Shown here piece after piece: positions 41,910 to 51,184 of a stretch of 64,000 bases of DNA. A program made the position numbers and the translations under genes. The stretch is from Paenibacillus lutimineralis (lineage in GTDB: Bacteria > Bacillota > Bacilli > Paenibacillales > Paenibacillaceae). Positions within the stretch are counted from its first letter, which is position 1. Each line of letters begins with the position of its first letter. Location of the stretch: the NCBI RefSeq assembly GCF_003991425.1, contig NZ_CP034346.1, positions 3,695,501-3,759,500 on the forward strand, in the 5' to 3' direction. The notes under the pieces are model-generated. The model saw only the letters and a program-made list of their open reading frames with translations, made no database searches and had not been told where the DNA came from.

Positions 41910-42938
41910 GTGAACAGCAAAATTATGAACTTCATCAATAATAATGCGGTTGTATGGAAAATGCCTATTGCTGCAGCTTTATCATGGGAATTAGCGAAAT
42001 GGGTAGGATCTACTCATCCTTATCTGGCTCCGCTTACGGTTATATTGTCTATGCAAATGACGGTCAGTAAATCGATGAAATTTGCTTGGCAGCGTGTCCT
42101 TGGTACGATTGCTGGTGTCCTTTTTACTGTTACTATTGCACCCTATCTTGGCTTAAGTGGTTGGAGTATTGGGCTGCTGCTCTTTATGGGGGCCGTCGTT
42201 GTCCAACGTCTGAAATTGGATCATGAGATTATGGTCCAGGTTGCGCTTAGTATTTTATTGGTTATGTACTTTCAAAGCAAGATGCCCAGCTATCCGTTTG
42301 ACCGCCTTCGCGATACGGTGATCGGAGCTGTCGTTGCAGTACTAATCCAGACGCTGGTATTCCCTCCGGACTCCATCAATACCGCCAAGACAAAAATGGT
42401 TCATTTCGCTGATCATTTTATTAAGCATTTAGTTAACACTGCTCAATGGATAGAACGTGGCTGCTCATCAAGTGAAGCTCAAAGGATGTCCTCACAATTA
42501 CAGACTTTATTTCAGGAGCTTCATCAAGCGACAACCGAATTGGACAAGGCGAACCAAAGCTTGAATTACAACCCGCTCGCTCAAAAGAAACGCCATGCTC
42601 TCAACCAGTTGAATAGGCAAATGGAGCAGCTCAGGTCAGGGTTCGCGAACTTATCTGACATGTTGCGAGTTTTCACAGCGTGGTCTGAAAGTGGCAATTT
42701 CGTTATAGAAGATAGGCGGATTTGGACCGATCACTTGAATAAAATAGCGTTGCTAGTAACGGAGTGGAAAAAAACACTGGAGGCCCCGGCGCCATCCCTT
42801 AATCCAAATGCTGTTGCCCTGCAAATCGATGCGCCCTCTCACTTGCAGCACTACCAGTATCCGCTAGCAATATATATGAATGCCGGGCAAATCCTTCAAG
42901 ATTTCAAGATGCCAGTCTTGGCCAATAAAAATCTGTAA
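41910..42938 (+). CDS. FUSC / aromatic-acid-exporter-type membrane protein
   Basis: A GTG start after GGGGTTAG gives 342 residues. Five or six membrane helices occupy the first 165 residues, with HPYLAPLTVILSMQMTVSKS, AWQRVLGTIAGVLFTV and PFDRLRDTVIGAVVAVLIQ, the FUSC/ArAE signature. The C-terminal half is soluble and helical, with predicted coiled coil (about 180-260). Members export aromatic acids or stabilise membranes. Its 3' end overlaps that of the convergent pucB-like gene by 43 bases, so the two transcripts are antisense to each other there. Confidence 0.8.
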   Translation: MNSKIMNFINNNAVVWKMPIAAALSWELAKWVGSTHPYLAPLTVILSMQMTVSKSMKFAWQRVLGTIAGVLFTVTIAPYLGLSGWSIGLLLFMGAVVVQRLKLDHEIMVQVALSILLVMYFQSKMPSYPFDRLRDTVIGAVVAVLIQTLVFPPDSINTAKTKMVHFADHFIKHLVNTAQWIERGCSSSEAQRMSSQLQTLFQELHQATTELDKANQSLNYNPLAQKKRHALNQLNRQMEQLRSGFANLSDMLRVFTAWSESGNFVIEDRRIWTDHLNKIALLVTEWKKTLEAPAPSLNPNAVALQIDAPSHLQHYQYPLAIYMNAGQILQDFKMPVLANKNL

Positions 42939-43537
42939 TCTTCTTCTGTATCTACATCCATGAATAAGTCCGGGTCATCGAACTCGAGGCAAATCCCTTG
43001 AATGCCCTGTCGAATCAAATATCTTGCTCCTTGATCACCTTGTAACCTTAATAGATCTGGATACATCCGCTGCCCAAAGATTACCGGGGGCCTAGGAAGA
43101 CCATCGGAGGCCGATGCCACGTAATTAACGCTACGATCGTATGCCGATTCCTTATCATAGCGTTGAAGCAGTTCATTGATCATTTCGCTAGTGACTAAAG
43201 GCTGATCCGCCAAAAAGATCATTACGGCTGCAGTTTCCATAGAAATTGCAGCCTCTATACCACAACGGAGTGAGTAAGCCTGCCCCTTACTGGCTTCAGG
43301 ACAGTAAATAGCCGACCATTTACGCTTCATCGGTTCTTCAAAAAATGAGCTATCTATCCAATCTGCCCCAGCATCGCCCGCTATGACCCACACATAATCT
43401 AAATTGGAATTTATGGCCGCATGCAAAGCATAACTTCCCAAACTCATATCCCCCAACCTAAGCTTGAGTTTATTCACTCCCATCCGAGAACTTTGGCCAG
43501 CCGCTAAATAGATCCCATGGACTCTGTTATGTAGCAT
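42896..43537 (-). CDS. pucB: Molybdenum-cofactor cytidylyltransferase-like protein (PucB/MocA)
   Basis: 213 residues with the MobA/MocA nucleotidyltransferase opening GIYLAAGQSSRMGVNKLKL (nucleotide loop), then VIAGDAGAD, KGQAYSLRCGIEAA and MIFLADQPLVTSEMI (metal-binding Asp). GLPRPPVIFGQ and a late DVDTEEDY complete the family. It probably attaches CMP to molybdopterin for the xanthine dehydrogenase encoded upstream. It overlaps pucA by 11 bases and is the last gene of the puc operon. Confidence 0.9.
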   Translation of the reverse strand: MLHNRVHGIYLAAGQSSRMGVNKLKLRLGDMSLGSYALHAAINSNLDYVWVIAGDAGADWIDSSFFEEPMKRKWSAIYCPEASKGQAYSLRCGIEAAISMETAAVMIFLADQPLVTSEMINELLQRYDKESAYDRSVNYVASASDGLPRPPVIFGQRMYPDLLRLQGDQGARYLIRQGIQGICLEFDDPDLFMDVDTEEDYRFLLAKTGILKS

Positions 43538-44528
43538 AGTTGATTGTTGTCCGCCTCCTATTCTTACGATAAGTATCTATTAACTCTGCAAGGATACTCA
43601 CTGCGATTTCTACAGGTCCTTCAGCACCAATCGCGATTCCTATGGGAGAGCGTAAATTCGTCTGAGCTGGATCGCCGTTCAGCAATCGTTCCATTCTATG
43701 CTTCGGCCCCAGGACACCAAGATAGCTTAGTTTCCGCTCAGAAAGCATACGAATCAGCTGTTGATCTCTCCTGAAATTATGGGTCATTATGACCGCGTAA
43801 TCATTAGATGTTGACTGAATCTTATCCAATGTTTCCTCTGGAAAGCCGACAAGAAGAGCATCTACATCCGGGAAATAGCTGCGATTGCACAATGCAGGTC
43901 TCCAATCGGAAACAGTGACGGAGAAATCGGTAGCAGCAGCGAATGCGGCAAGTGGCCTGGCATCCGGCCCCGCCCCAAAGATCATTAAACGCGGTTTGGG
44001 ATAATAGGTATGGACAAAATATCCCTCGGACACCGCCAACTCCATCAAATTTTGCGGAAATCCTCCCCGCCAATCTCCGAAGAAACGCTCCCTTTCGGCC
44101 ACAAAAGCATAATCGGATACTGATCGGTCCGGGCCGATTTTTTTGATAATCATGACCTCTGTATGTTGATCCAGACAATCCTTGAGAGTACGCAGATGTT
44201 CCAAAAGCACGCCATTTACTGGTTCCATCGTGACATGAATAACGCCTCCGCAGCCTGTCTCCTCCCCCCACGATAGCTGATCCGATGACTGCATGTCGAA
44301 AACAAAACCGCAAGAAACGCCCGCCGCCAAAATTTCCGGCACACGAGCCGCCAGATCCGTCTCGAGGCAACCAGCGCTTAGCACTCCTATTTGTGAACCA
44401 TCTTCAAAAACCAGCATAGACGCCCCTGCTTTACGATAAGCACTTCCTTCTACATGAGTAATCGTCGCTAGTACGCTTCGTTGGCCGCTATCCTGGATGG
44501 CTTCCAGAATACGATGGAGATCTTCCAA
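43527..44528 (-). CDS. pucA: XdhC-family molybdenum-cofactor insertion protein (PucA)
   Basis: The TTG at 44528, seven bases after GGAGGG, is preferred to the ATG at 44552, which lies before the ribosome site; about 333 residues. The XdhC N-terminal domain has LATITHVEGSAYRKAGASML, SAGCLETDLAARV and EETGCGGVIHVTMEP. The C-terminal Rossmann domain has LMIFGAGPDARPLAAFA and YAVIMTHNFRRD, ending with SPIGIAIGAEGPVEIAVSIL. XdhC binds and matures molybdenum cofactor and inserts it into the large subunit. It follows pucE by 53 bases. Confidence 0.92.
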   Translation of the reverse strand: MEDLHRILEAIQDSGQRSVLATITHVEGSAYRKAGASMLVFEDGSQIGVLSAGCLETDLAARVPEILAAGVSCGFVFDMQSSDQLSWGEETGCGGVIHVTMEPVNGVLLEHLRTLKDCLDQHTEVMIIKKIGPDRSVSDYAFVAERERFFGDWRGGFPQNLMELAVSEGYFVHTYYPKPRLMIFGAGPDARPLAAFAAATDFSVTVSDWRPALCNRSYFPDVDALLVGFPEETLDKIQSTSNDYAVIMTHNFRRDQQLIRMLSERKLSYLGVLGPKHRMERLLNGDPAQTNLRSPIGIAIGAEGPVEIAVSILAELIDTYRKNRRRTTINYAT

Positions 44529-44581
44529 GTCTATACCCTCCTTCATTTTCATAAAGGTTATTCAAAAAAGCTCGCTTCTTA

Positions 44582-45079
44582 TCATGAGGCTCCATCAGCG
44601 CTATGCGCCGCAAAAACAGACTTCACCGCTTCACGAATTTCTTCATAGGACGTGCACCTGCAAATATTGGATTCCAGCCATATTCGGATCGTCTCCTCAT
44701 TCGCATCGGGGTGAATATTTAATAAACCGTGACAGTTAACGATAAATCCGGGAGTACAATAGCCGCATTGGAAGGCTTGTTTTTCAGCAAAGGTCTGCAG
44801 CACCGGCGAATTAGCTAACCCTTCAATCGTTGTTATCTGCTGTCCATCCGCCTCTACCGCCAACATGATGCATGATTTGATAGGCAGCCCGTTAACCAAA
44901 ATCGTACAAGTTCCGCAATCACCGTTATCACAACCGGATTTGCTCCCCGTTAACCCTAAACCTTCCCGTAGAGCATCTAAGAGCGTATCCGCTGCCCTGA
45001 CCCTGACTTTCCTCCATTCGCTGTTAACCTGGAATTGTATAGAATAAGTGGCGGAATCGAAGAGTTCAATAGGTGGCAT
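44582..45079 (-). CDS. pucE: Xanthine dehydrogenase iron-sulfur subunit (PucE)
   Basis: 165 residues, with both 2Fe-2S clusters: GCDNGDCGTCTILVNG with the fourth Cys in KSCIM (plant-type), and FQCGYCTPGFIV with CRCTSYEEI (all-helical). It carries electrons from the molybdenum site to FAD. The start MPPIELFD lies close to the pucC stop (3 bases apart). In B. subtilis PucE plays this role with PucC and PucD. Confidence 0.95.
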   Translation of the reverse strand: MPPIELFDSATYSIQFQVNSEWRKVRVRAADTLLDALREGLGLTGSKSGCDNGDCGTCTILVNGLPIKSCIMLAVEADGQQITTIEGLANSPVLQTFAEKQAFQCGYCTPGFIVNCHGLLNIHPDANEETIRIWLESNICRCTSYEEIREAVKSVFAAHSADGAS

Positions 45080-45082
45080 GCC

Positions 45083-45913
45083 TCACCCTCCTAACTTGCT
45101 TAATGCTTCGAATATCGTTTGCTTGAGCACAAATTTCCGATAACCAGCGGAGCCTTCCGTATCATTTAGAACCGGAGCCGGAAGTTTATCGATGGCCTGT
45201 TCAGCTCTTTCCGTTGGAGTTAGCGCCTTGTCATTTAATACTTGCTCGATTTCTAGGGACCTGAAAGGGAATGCACAAACGCCGCTGAACGCTGCACGAA
45301 CCTGGTTATCTTTCTTAAGCGCAGCCAGCGTTACGAGCGGATAGCCGACGTTGCCGATTTGCCGTCTCTTAAAATGAACGAATGGCAATGATAAATATTC
45401 ACGATCTGTAATAACCTGTACAATAAATTCCCCCTCCGCCAATCTCATCTGCTCTAAGAAAACATCATGAACCGGAACCCCCCTGATCCCCTGCTGCCCA
45501 GCTATAACCATCCGGCTATCAGCCAATAACAGAGGGAGAACAGCCTCCCTAAAATGGATTCTGCCGCAAATGTTCCCTCCCAGCGTAATTTTGTTCCGGG
45601 CCGTTTGATCTGCGGCTCCTGTCGCGGATTCGCTAAGCAACGGAAATGGATTGACCATGGATAAAGCTGATAATGTAACGCAAGATCCTATTACCAGGGT
45701 GTTCTCTGCGAAATCCATAACGTTGCACTCTGGAATGAGCTTTATGTCGATAACGGCACCAGGATGAATGGCATTCGTCCGTGCCCATGTGATGATTTCC
45801 GTTCCACCGGCATAGTACATCGGGTTCTTCTTGCGTTTATTCAAATACTGAAAGGATTCTACAGCTTCTGAAATAGAGGCAGGCCGGTAATATTCAAAGT
45901 CAATCGGAATCAT
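45083..45913 (-). CDS. pucC: Xanthine dehydrogenase FAD-binding subunit (PucC)
   Basis: 276 residues. GGAGGACCATCC precedes the ATG, which lies 14 bases inside the end of pucD. FAD_binding_5 landmarks are YRPASISEAVESF, YYAGGTEIITW and TARNKITLGGNICGRIHFRE, with the CO_deh_flav_C domain at the end (RAAFSGVCAFPFR). It passes electrons to NAD or another acceptor. Confidence 0.93.
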   Translation of the reverse strand: MIPIDFEYYRPASISEAVESFQYLNKRKKNPMYYAGGTEIITWARTNAIHPGAVIDIKLIPECNVMDFAENTLVIGSCVTLSALSMVNPFPLLSESATGAADQTARNKITLGGNICGRIHFREAVLPLLLADSRMVIAGQQGIRGVPVHDVFLEQMRLAEGEFIVQVITDREYLSLPFVHFKRRQIGNVGYPLVTLAALKKDNQVRAAFSGVCAFPFRSLEIEQVLNDKALTPTERAEQAIDKLPAPVLNDTEGSAGYRKFVLKQTIFEALSKLGG

Positions 45914-48230
45914 GGATGGTCCTCCAGATCATTTCCGGCGTCAAAGGCAGATGATTTAGAGCATGACCGATAGCGGTCGACAAGCTGTTCGCTAATGCTG
46001 CCGGCATGCCAATCAATCCATGCTCACCGATCCCACGTAAACCGTAAGGAGCTTCCAGGTCGGGTGTCTCGATGAAATCAACTAGGTACTCCGGCTGCTC
46101 CCCATACCGGATCAATTTATAGGTTCGAAATTGTGGATTTAATATTTTACCTTCATGATCGAACTGAAATATCTCTCGGCTCGCAAGACTCAAGCCCATA
46201 CTCATGCCGCCCGTAATTTGGCTGCGAGCCATTTGCGGATTAATCACCCGGCCGGCATCAATTACCGACGCTGCTTGAATGATTTTGTACGTATAATCGT
46301 TCGTATTCAGCTCCACTTCAACCGCCTGTGCGCCTACCAGCCATTCTGGTCCGGTTGTACCGCGACCCGTTTCGTAATCCAGCAAGGTTAAATCGCGCAT
46401 TGTGTAACTACCGCGCCCGATCACTTGACTTCCGACCGTATTTCCGTTCGGATATCTATAACCACTAGCAATACGTTCCACACCTATGCCGATATCAGGC
46501 CTTTTGCGGAAATAAACTCTTTCGCCCCCAACCTCCAGCTCGGCAGGCGGATATCCCAGTACAATTGACGCTGTAATCTTGAGCTGCTCGATAGCATCAT
46601 CGGCAGCCCTCAGAACCGCATTGCCGACTAAAAAAGTGCTACGGCTCGCCACGGTTTTCCAATGCTGTGGATCCTTTTCCGTATTCACGTCCGTAGAGAT
46701 ATGGATCCTGTGGACATCCATACGTAACCGTTCAGCCAGCAATTGGGTCAGTGCCGTCCTGGTTCCTTGCCCGATCTCGACTGCACCACAGAGCAAATTA
46801 ACGCTGCCATCGGGATTATATATGACAACAGCTCCAGCCCCAGCGTTTGTTGGTGTATTCGAATTTTTCCAGAAGCAGCAGACTCCCTTTGCTCTGATAA
46901 GATGGTCATCGATTTCTATAGAGGATGGGTTGCTTCCCCAGTTTATTAATGTTCGCAGCCTGGCGATGCATGTGGGCAAATCGCCTATATTGCTTCGATT
47001 CAGTGGTGTTTGCGTCGGAGACGTATCCCCAGGCCCAATCGCATTATAGTACCGGAACTCCAAGGGATCCATTTGCACTTCATTGGCTAATAAATCGATT
47101 GCTCTTTCAATGGCAAAGGTCAATTCCGGATGGCCGAATCCCCGATATGAAGTAGAGTAAGGATGATTTGTATACATGCATAATGAATCACAATGAACAT
47201 GATCGATCCGGTAAGGACCGGTGCAATCGGTAGCTCCTGCCCGACTCATAACTACCCCTCGATCCGAATAGGCTCCGCCATCGAATAAATGCAGAATTTC
47301 CACAGCTGTAATTTTTCCCTCACGGGTACAGCCGAGTTTGATGGTAGCATCTAACCCGATATGAACCGGAGAGGAGATCATATCATGTTCCCTGGAATTA
47401 ACAAATGTTACAGCCCTCCCACCAACGGCCCTGGAAGCCAGTAAAGCAAGAAATTCCGGTTGAATCGCGGATTTTCCGCCAAAGCTGCCTCCAACAAGAG
47501 GGGTATGAACGATAATTTGATGAAGCGGAATTTGAAAAGCGTCACTGATAGCCAGACGGATAACAAAGGGGGATTGCGAAGCGGAATGGATGATCACATT
47601 GCCGTCGGGCAAGATCTCCGCTTTACTGCACCTTAATTCTATCGCCGCATGATCCGACTGAGGCAGAGTAACACGGACATCAATGATATGATCGCTATTA
47701 CCCCATCCTTCCTCCATATTCCCTTTACGTATTTTAGTCCGGTTAGCGATGTTTGTTCCCGGTTCCGGATAAACCTCCTCATGCCGCTTGTATTCAGCGA
47801 GATGTTCGTGAATGATCGGGGCATTTGACTGATAGGCCTCTATAGGAGAATGGACAACGGGTAAGCGTTCATATTCCACCTTAATCCGGAGAGCCGCCCT
47901 CTCTGCAATATATTCTTGATCCGCAACAACAAGGGCGACGGGTTCACCGTAATATCTCACCTTATCAATGGCAATCGGAGGCCGATCAGCTAGTGGAGAA
48001 CCAGTTAACACCGGAAAATCTTGTCCAGTGACCACCGCTTTTACCCCAGGTATGCTCCAAGCTTCTGACGAATCAATCGAAATGATCCTGGCATGAGCAT
48101 GCGGACTTACAGCTAGCTTGGCATACAGCATTCCCGATCTAGAGGAATCATCCACATATTTGGCAGCGCCAGTTACTTTCTCCCAAGTCTCATTCCTTGG
48201 CACGCTTTTACCTACCGCTACACCGCTCAT
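45900..48230 (-). CDS. pucD: Xanthine dehydrogenase molybdopterin subunit (PucD)
   Basis: The ATG at 48230 follows AAAAAAGGAGGAACC; 776 residues. The N-terminal a/b hammerhead begins VGKSVPRNETWEKVTGAAKY. Cofactor-binding blocks are VGGSFGGKSAIQPEFLALLA, SYRGFGHPELTFAIE (Arg for substrate), EIGQGTRTALTQLLA, and the catalytic Glu in RGIGEHGLIGMPAAL. The carbon-monoxide-dehydrogenase AYRCSFR loop is absent, so a purine hydroxylase is expected. With PucC and PucE it forms the enzyme that oxidises hypoxanthine and xanthine to urate. It is the first gene of pucDCEAB. No PucR or transporter gene is nearby. Confidence 0.93.
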   Translation of the reverse strand: MSGVAVGKSVPRNETWEKVTGAAKYVDDSSRSGMLYAKLAVSPHAHARIISIDSSEAWSIPGVKAVVTGQDFPVLTGSPLADRPPIAIDKVRYYGEPVALVVADQEYIAERAALRIKVEYERLPVVHSPIEAYQSNAPIIHEHLAEYKRHEEVYPEPGTNIANRTKIRKGNMEEGWGNSDHIIDVRVTLPQSDHAAIELRCSKAEILPDGNVIIHSASQSPFVIRLAISDAFQIPLHQIIVHTPLVGGSFGGKSAIQPEFLALLASRAVGGRAVTFVNSREHDMISSPVHIGLDATIKLGCTREGKITAVEILHLFDGGAYSDRGVVMSRAGATDCTGPYRIDHVHCDSLCMYTNHPYSTSYRGFGHPELTFAIERAIDLLANEVQMDPLEFRYYNAIGPGDTSPTQTPLNRSNIGDLPTCIARLRTLINWGSNPSSIEIDDHLIRAKGVCCFWKNSNTPTNAGAGAVVIYNPDGSVNLLCGAVEIGQGTRTALTQLLAERLRMDVHRIHISTDVNTEKDPQHWKTVASRSTFLVGNAVLRAADDAIEQLKITASIVLGYPPAELEVGGERVYFRKRPDIGIGVERIASGYRYPNGNTVGSQVIGRGSYTMRDLTLLDYETGRGTTGPEWLVGAQAVEVELNTNDYTYKIIQAASVIDAGRVINPQMARSQITGGMSMGLSLASREIFQFDHEGKILNPQFRTYKLIRYGEQPEYLVDFIETPDLEAPYGLRGIGEHGLIGMPAALANSLSTAIGHALNHLPLTPEMIWRTIHDSD

Positions 48231-48339
48231 GGTTCCTCCTTTTTTGTTCGAACAGTTCTTCGGCATTTTATACCTATATATATCCGGTACTTTTTGTCCT
48301 TTATTATCAAAAATATATGGCTATAAGTAATAAGAAAAA

Positions 48340-48359
48340 CCCGAGTCTGAAGACTCGGG
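48340..48359. terminator. Terminator after the GH16 gene
   Basis: CCCGAGTCT pairs with AGACTCGGG across two bases (48340-48359), followed on the minus strand by TTTTTCTTA. It ends the glucanase transcript before the puc operon on the same strand. Confidence 0.85.
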
Positions 48360-48413
48360 CCTTTCTGGTGCTCTAAGCGGATATTCATCTATGAATTAAT
48401 TTGCTTAGCCTGT

Positions 48414-49649
48414 TTAATTTACCTTAGTAAATGCCCATTTCTGCGCATCCGTTCCATTATCGGTCCATTGTTGAACGGCAGCTCCATCAGCAGTTGAGGA
48501 TCCCGATACGTCCATAACAAGCCCGCTAGCCTTGGACACTAGCTTGTAATAGCCTCCGCCGACATCAACCAGCTTCCACCGCTGTGCACTAGTGCCGTTA
48601 TCATTCCATTGCTGTAGCTGCACGCCGCTTGCGTTGCTTGAATTAGGCACATCTAACACCTTGCCGCTATGGACTGCCGTGAGTTTATAATAACCATCCC
48701 CTGTGCTCTCCACCTTGAAGCGTTGGTTGCTGGCGCTATAATTCGTCCATTGCTGCATTTTTGCACCATCAGCCAGGGAGACATCGGTTACGTCTAGTAC
48801 CTTGCCGCTTGCTTTAGAAGCGAGAGTATAAATACCGCCGCTTATAATGTTCGATGAATTCGCCACTTGATATACCCTTACATAATCAACGAGCATCTGT
48901 GACGGGAAAGGCGTCGAACCATTCGGACTGCCTGGCCAGTTGCCGCCGACTGCCATATTCAACAGAATGAAGAACGGTTTCTGAAATTCCTCTGTATTTC
49001 CCGTTCCGTTCTGAATATAAATTTCGTTATACTTGTTACCATCTACAAACCAACGGATGTAGTTGGCATCCCATTCTATGCTGTACGTATGAAATTGCGA
49101 GAAGTCCAGATTGCCTGAAATATTCCCGTAACTTGCATAGCCGTTCGCATCCCAGTGTACAGTTCCGTTCACATAAGGATTGTTGTTAACCCGCTCCATG
49201 ATATCGATCTCACCGCTTGCCGGCCAGCCGACAGAAGTAATGTTCGAGCCAAGCATCCAAAAGGCGGGCCATAACCCTTGACCGGAAGGAAGCTTGATTC
49301 GCGCCTCCACCTTGCCATACTTAAAATTCTGCAGGCCTTGCGTTTTGATTCTTGCAGAGGTATAGTTCATCCCTCCATACGATTCCTTCTGCGCAGTAAT
49401 AACTAGATTACCACCCGTTACCTGCAAATTTTGCGGCCGGCTTGTATAATACTGCAGCTCATTATTTCCCCAACCACCACTGCCGGTTCCAATTTCAGCC
49501 GTCCAGTTGGCAGAATTCAAGGATGAGCCGTTAAATTCATCGCTCCAAACCAGGTTCCAATCAGCTGCACTTGTCTTCATCGTAGGCACAAAAGCAATCA
49601 GGAGAGTAAACACCAGAAATAAACACAGTTTTTTCCCATGTCTTAACAT
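48414..49649 (-). CDS. Secreted GH16 beta-glucanase with ricin-type lectin module
   Basis: 411 residues: signal peptide (1-28, cut near TSAADW); GH16 domain (about 30-265) with NWTAEIGTGSGGWGNNELQY, LWPAFWMLG and the catalytic GEIDIMERV, as in laminarinases (endo-beta-1,3-glucanases); then a ricin-type trefoil lectin (about 270-411) with three repeats of the LDVxxxSxxDGxxxQQW kind (VLDVTDVSLADGAKMQQWT and so on). It should be exported and cut beta-1,3- or mixed beta-glucan, with the lectin holding it on substrate. The palindromic site at 49746-49757 suggests catabolite or LacI-type control. Confidence 0.92.
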   Translation of the reverse strand: MLRHGKKLCLFLVFTLLIAFVPTMKTSAADWNLVWSDEFNGSSLNSANWTAEIGTGSGGWGNNELQYYTSRPQNLQVTGGNLVITAQKESYGGMNYTSARIKTQGLQNFKYGKVEARIKLPSGQGLWPAFWMLGSNITSVGWPASGEIDIMERVNNNPYVNGTVHWDANGYASYGNISGNLDFSQFHTYSIEWDANYIRWFVDGNKYNEIYIQNGTGNTEEFQKPFFILLNMAVGGNWPGSPNGSTPFPSQMLVDYVRVYQVANSSNIISGGIYTLASKASGKVLDVTDVSLADGAKMQQWTNYSASNQRFKVESTGDGYYKLTAVHSGKVLDVPNSSNASGVQLQQWNDNGTSAQRWKLVDVGGGYYKLVSKASGLVMDVSGSSTADGAAVQQWTDNGTDAQKWAFTKVN

Positions 49650-49745
49650 TCACACTCGCTCCTTTATTTGGAAGATTGCCTTGCTCTTCTACACACGCCC
49701 GCGCAGCGTGCTTTGGATCTAAACCGGTTTCGAATTATGCTAAAT

Positions 49746-49757
49746 GATAGCGCTATC
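49746..49757. promoter_or_regulatory. Palindromic cre/LacI-like operator before the GH16 gene
   Basis: GATAGCGCTATC is a perfect 12-bp dyad about 97 bases before the glucanase start. Read as TGATAGCGCTATCT, it differs from the cre consensus at one position. The 340-base gap otherwise holds the promoter of the MFS gene. Confidence 0.5.
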
Positions 49758-49907
49758 TTTTTTGTTATTACCATTATAAGGGTATCTCCAATGTTATTTC
49801 AACTTATTTTTTATATTTTCTACCAAAATTGAGAAAATTAAAGACGGAAATCCACCTCATTTTCTTTGTATTCTATTTTTCAAATTACCATAGGTTTCAA
49901 CGGAGTC

Positions 49908-49972
49908 TTGACTGCCCTTAATTAAAGATGTAAAATTTGTTTCGGAAACTTATTATACTAAAAAAGTTTCCG
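49908..49972 (+). promoter_or_regulatory. Promoter and TetR-type operator of the MFS/TetR pair
   Basis: TTGACT (49908-49913), 17 bases, TAAAAT (49931-49936) form a good sigma-A promoter. Right after it is a perfect 9-bp dyad CGGAAACTT-N12-AAGTTTCCG (49943-49972), covering the transcript start. The cotranscribed TetR protein is the likely ligand of this operator, by inference. Confidence 0.75.
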
Positions 49973-49993
49973 CATTTCCCTGGAGGGTTGAAC

Positions 49994-51184
49994 ATGAAAA
50001 ACGTCAAGTCAGTCTCTGCTATGCTGCCGGTTGTTATGCTCAGTCTTGCATTAGCTCTTCGGCAAATGTCCATGACTATCGTAATGCCTTTTATTTCTAC
50101 GTACTGTAAAGATCTTGTTGGATACACACCTTTATTGGCCGGACTTGCCGTCGGAATCTTCGGACTAACACAAGCTATATTTCAAATTCCCTATGGAGTA
50201 CTTAGCGATAAATACGGGAACAAGCGAATGATCCTGATTGGGCTGGTGCTTGTCGTCATTGGGCTTGTCCTCGCTTTTTTCTCTAACAGTATAGCTCTGT
50301 TGATCGTTTCACGTGCATTACAGGGCAGCGGTGCTATCATTGGGGTTGCCTATTCTTGGAGTATTGGCATGGTGAACGAAAAAGATAGAACGAAAGCGAT
50401 GAGTATTCTTGGAGCCTTTATTTCCGTTGCAGCGGCTCTCGCCTTCGCGGTCGGTCCATTACTGCGCGAGATCATGTCCGTAAGATGGATGTTTATGACC
50501 TGTGCCATACTGCTTACCCTGAACTTACTCTATATATTGTTTTTCTTGAAGGACAGCAAGCAGCAGACTAAGGCACAAGCTGCTCCGAAAGGAACTTTTC
50601 GGCTCTTGCTTCAAAACAGGACTTTTGTAACACTGAATCTGGCAGCCTTCCTCAACAACTTCATGATGGTCTCCGTATTCTATGCACTGCCTCTCGATTT
50701 GAGTAAAATAACAGGAGAAACCGGAATGTGGAAAATTTTCGTACCAGCTATTATTGCAGCTGTAATATTTATGAAAGCCGCAGTCACTTGGGCTGAGAAG
50801 AGTATTAACAACAATTATTATGTTCTGATTGCTTCCTTCGTGATTTCAGCCGTGAGCATTATTTTTTATTTTAATAAGACGTCATTCGTTTCCTTGCTTG
50901 CTGGTACAACTTTATTTATGTGTGCGTACATTTCCCTGACCACCCTTGTGGCGGCCAATGTGAACAACATCGCAGAGGACAGTTATCGGGGGACAGCGAA
51001 TGGAATTTTTAATTCTTTCCAATTCATAGGTAATTTTATCGGTGCCCTGATCACCGGATTTCTGTGGGGAATTTCAGAGAGCCTAACCTGGCTAACGATG
51101 ATTGTCATAGGAATGGCAGGGATTATTTTGATTGCTTTCGGAGGAATTCCGAGAGAACATCGTACTAGGAGGATTCGTATATGA
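49994..51184 (+). CDS. MFS transporter, drug-efflux type
   Basis: The ATG at 49994 follows TGGAGGG; 396 residues, about twelve helices. The DHA1-type loop motif is GVLSDKYGNKRMILIG between helices 2 and 3, with SRALQGSGAIIGVAYSW marking motif C. It should export a drug or metabolite by proton antiport. It ends with an ATGA overlap into the TetR gene, which is unusual as the regulator comes second. The promoter carries a palindromic operator. Confidence 0.88.
   Translation: MKNVKSVSAMLPVVMLSLALALRQMSMTIVMPFISTYCKDLVGYTPLLAGLAVGIFGLTQAIFQIPYGVLSDKYGNKRMILIGLVLVVIGLVLAFFSNSIALLIVSRALQGSGAIIGVAYSWSIGMVNEKDRTKAMSILGAFISVAAALAFAVGPLLREIMSVRWMFMTCAILLTLNLLYILFFLKDSKQQTKAQAAPKGTFRLLLQNRTFVTLNLAAFLNNFMMVSVFYALPLDLSKITGETGMWKIFVPAIIAAVIFMKAAVTWAEKSINNNYYVLIASFVISAVSIIFYFNKTSFVSLLAGTTLFMCAYISLTTLVAANVNNIAEDSYRGTANGIFNSFQFIGNFIGALITGFLWGISESLTWLTMIVIGMAGIILIAFGGIPREHRTRRIRI

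Noticed and set aside
45900-48230. Carbon monoxide dehydrogenase large subunit
   Set aside because: The AYRCSFR active-site loop is missing, and pucA/pucB-type maturation genes follow in Bacillus puc order.
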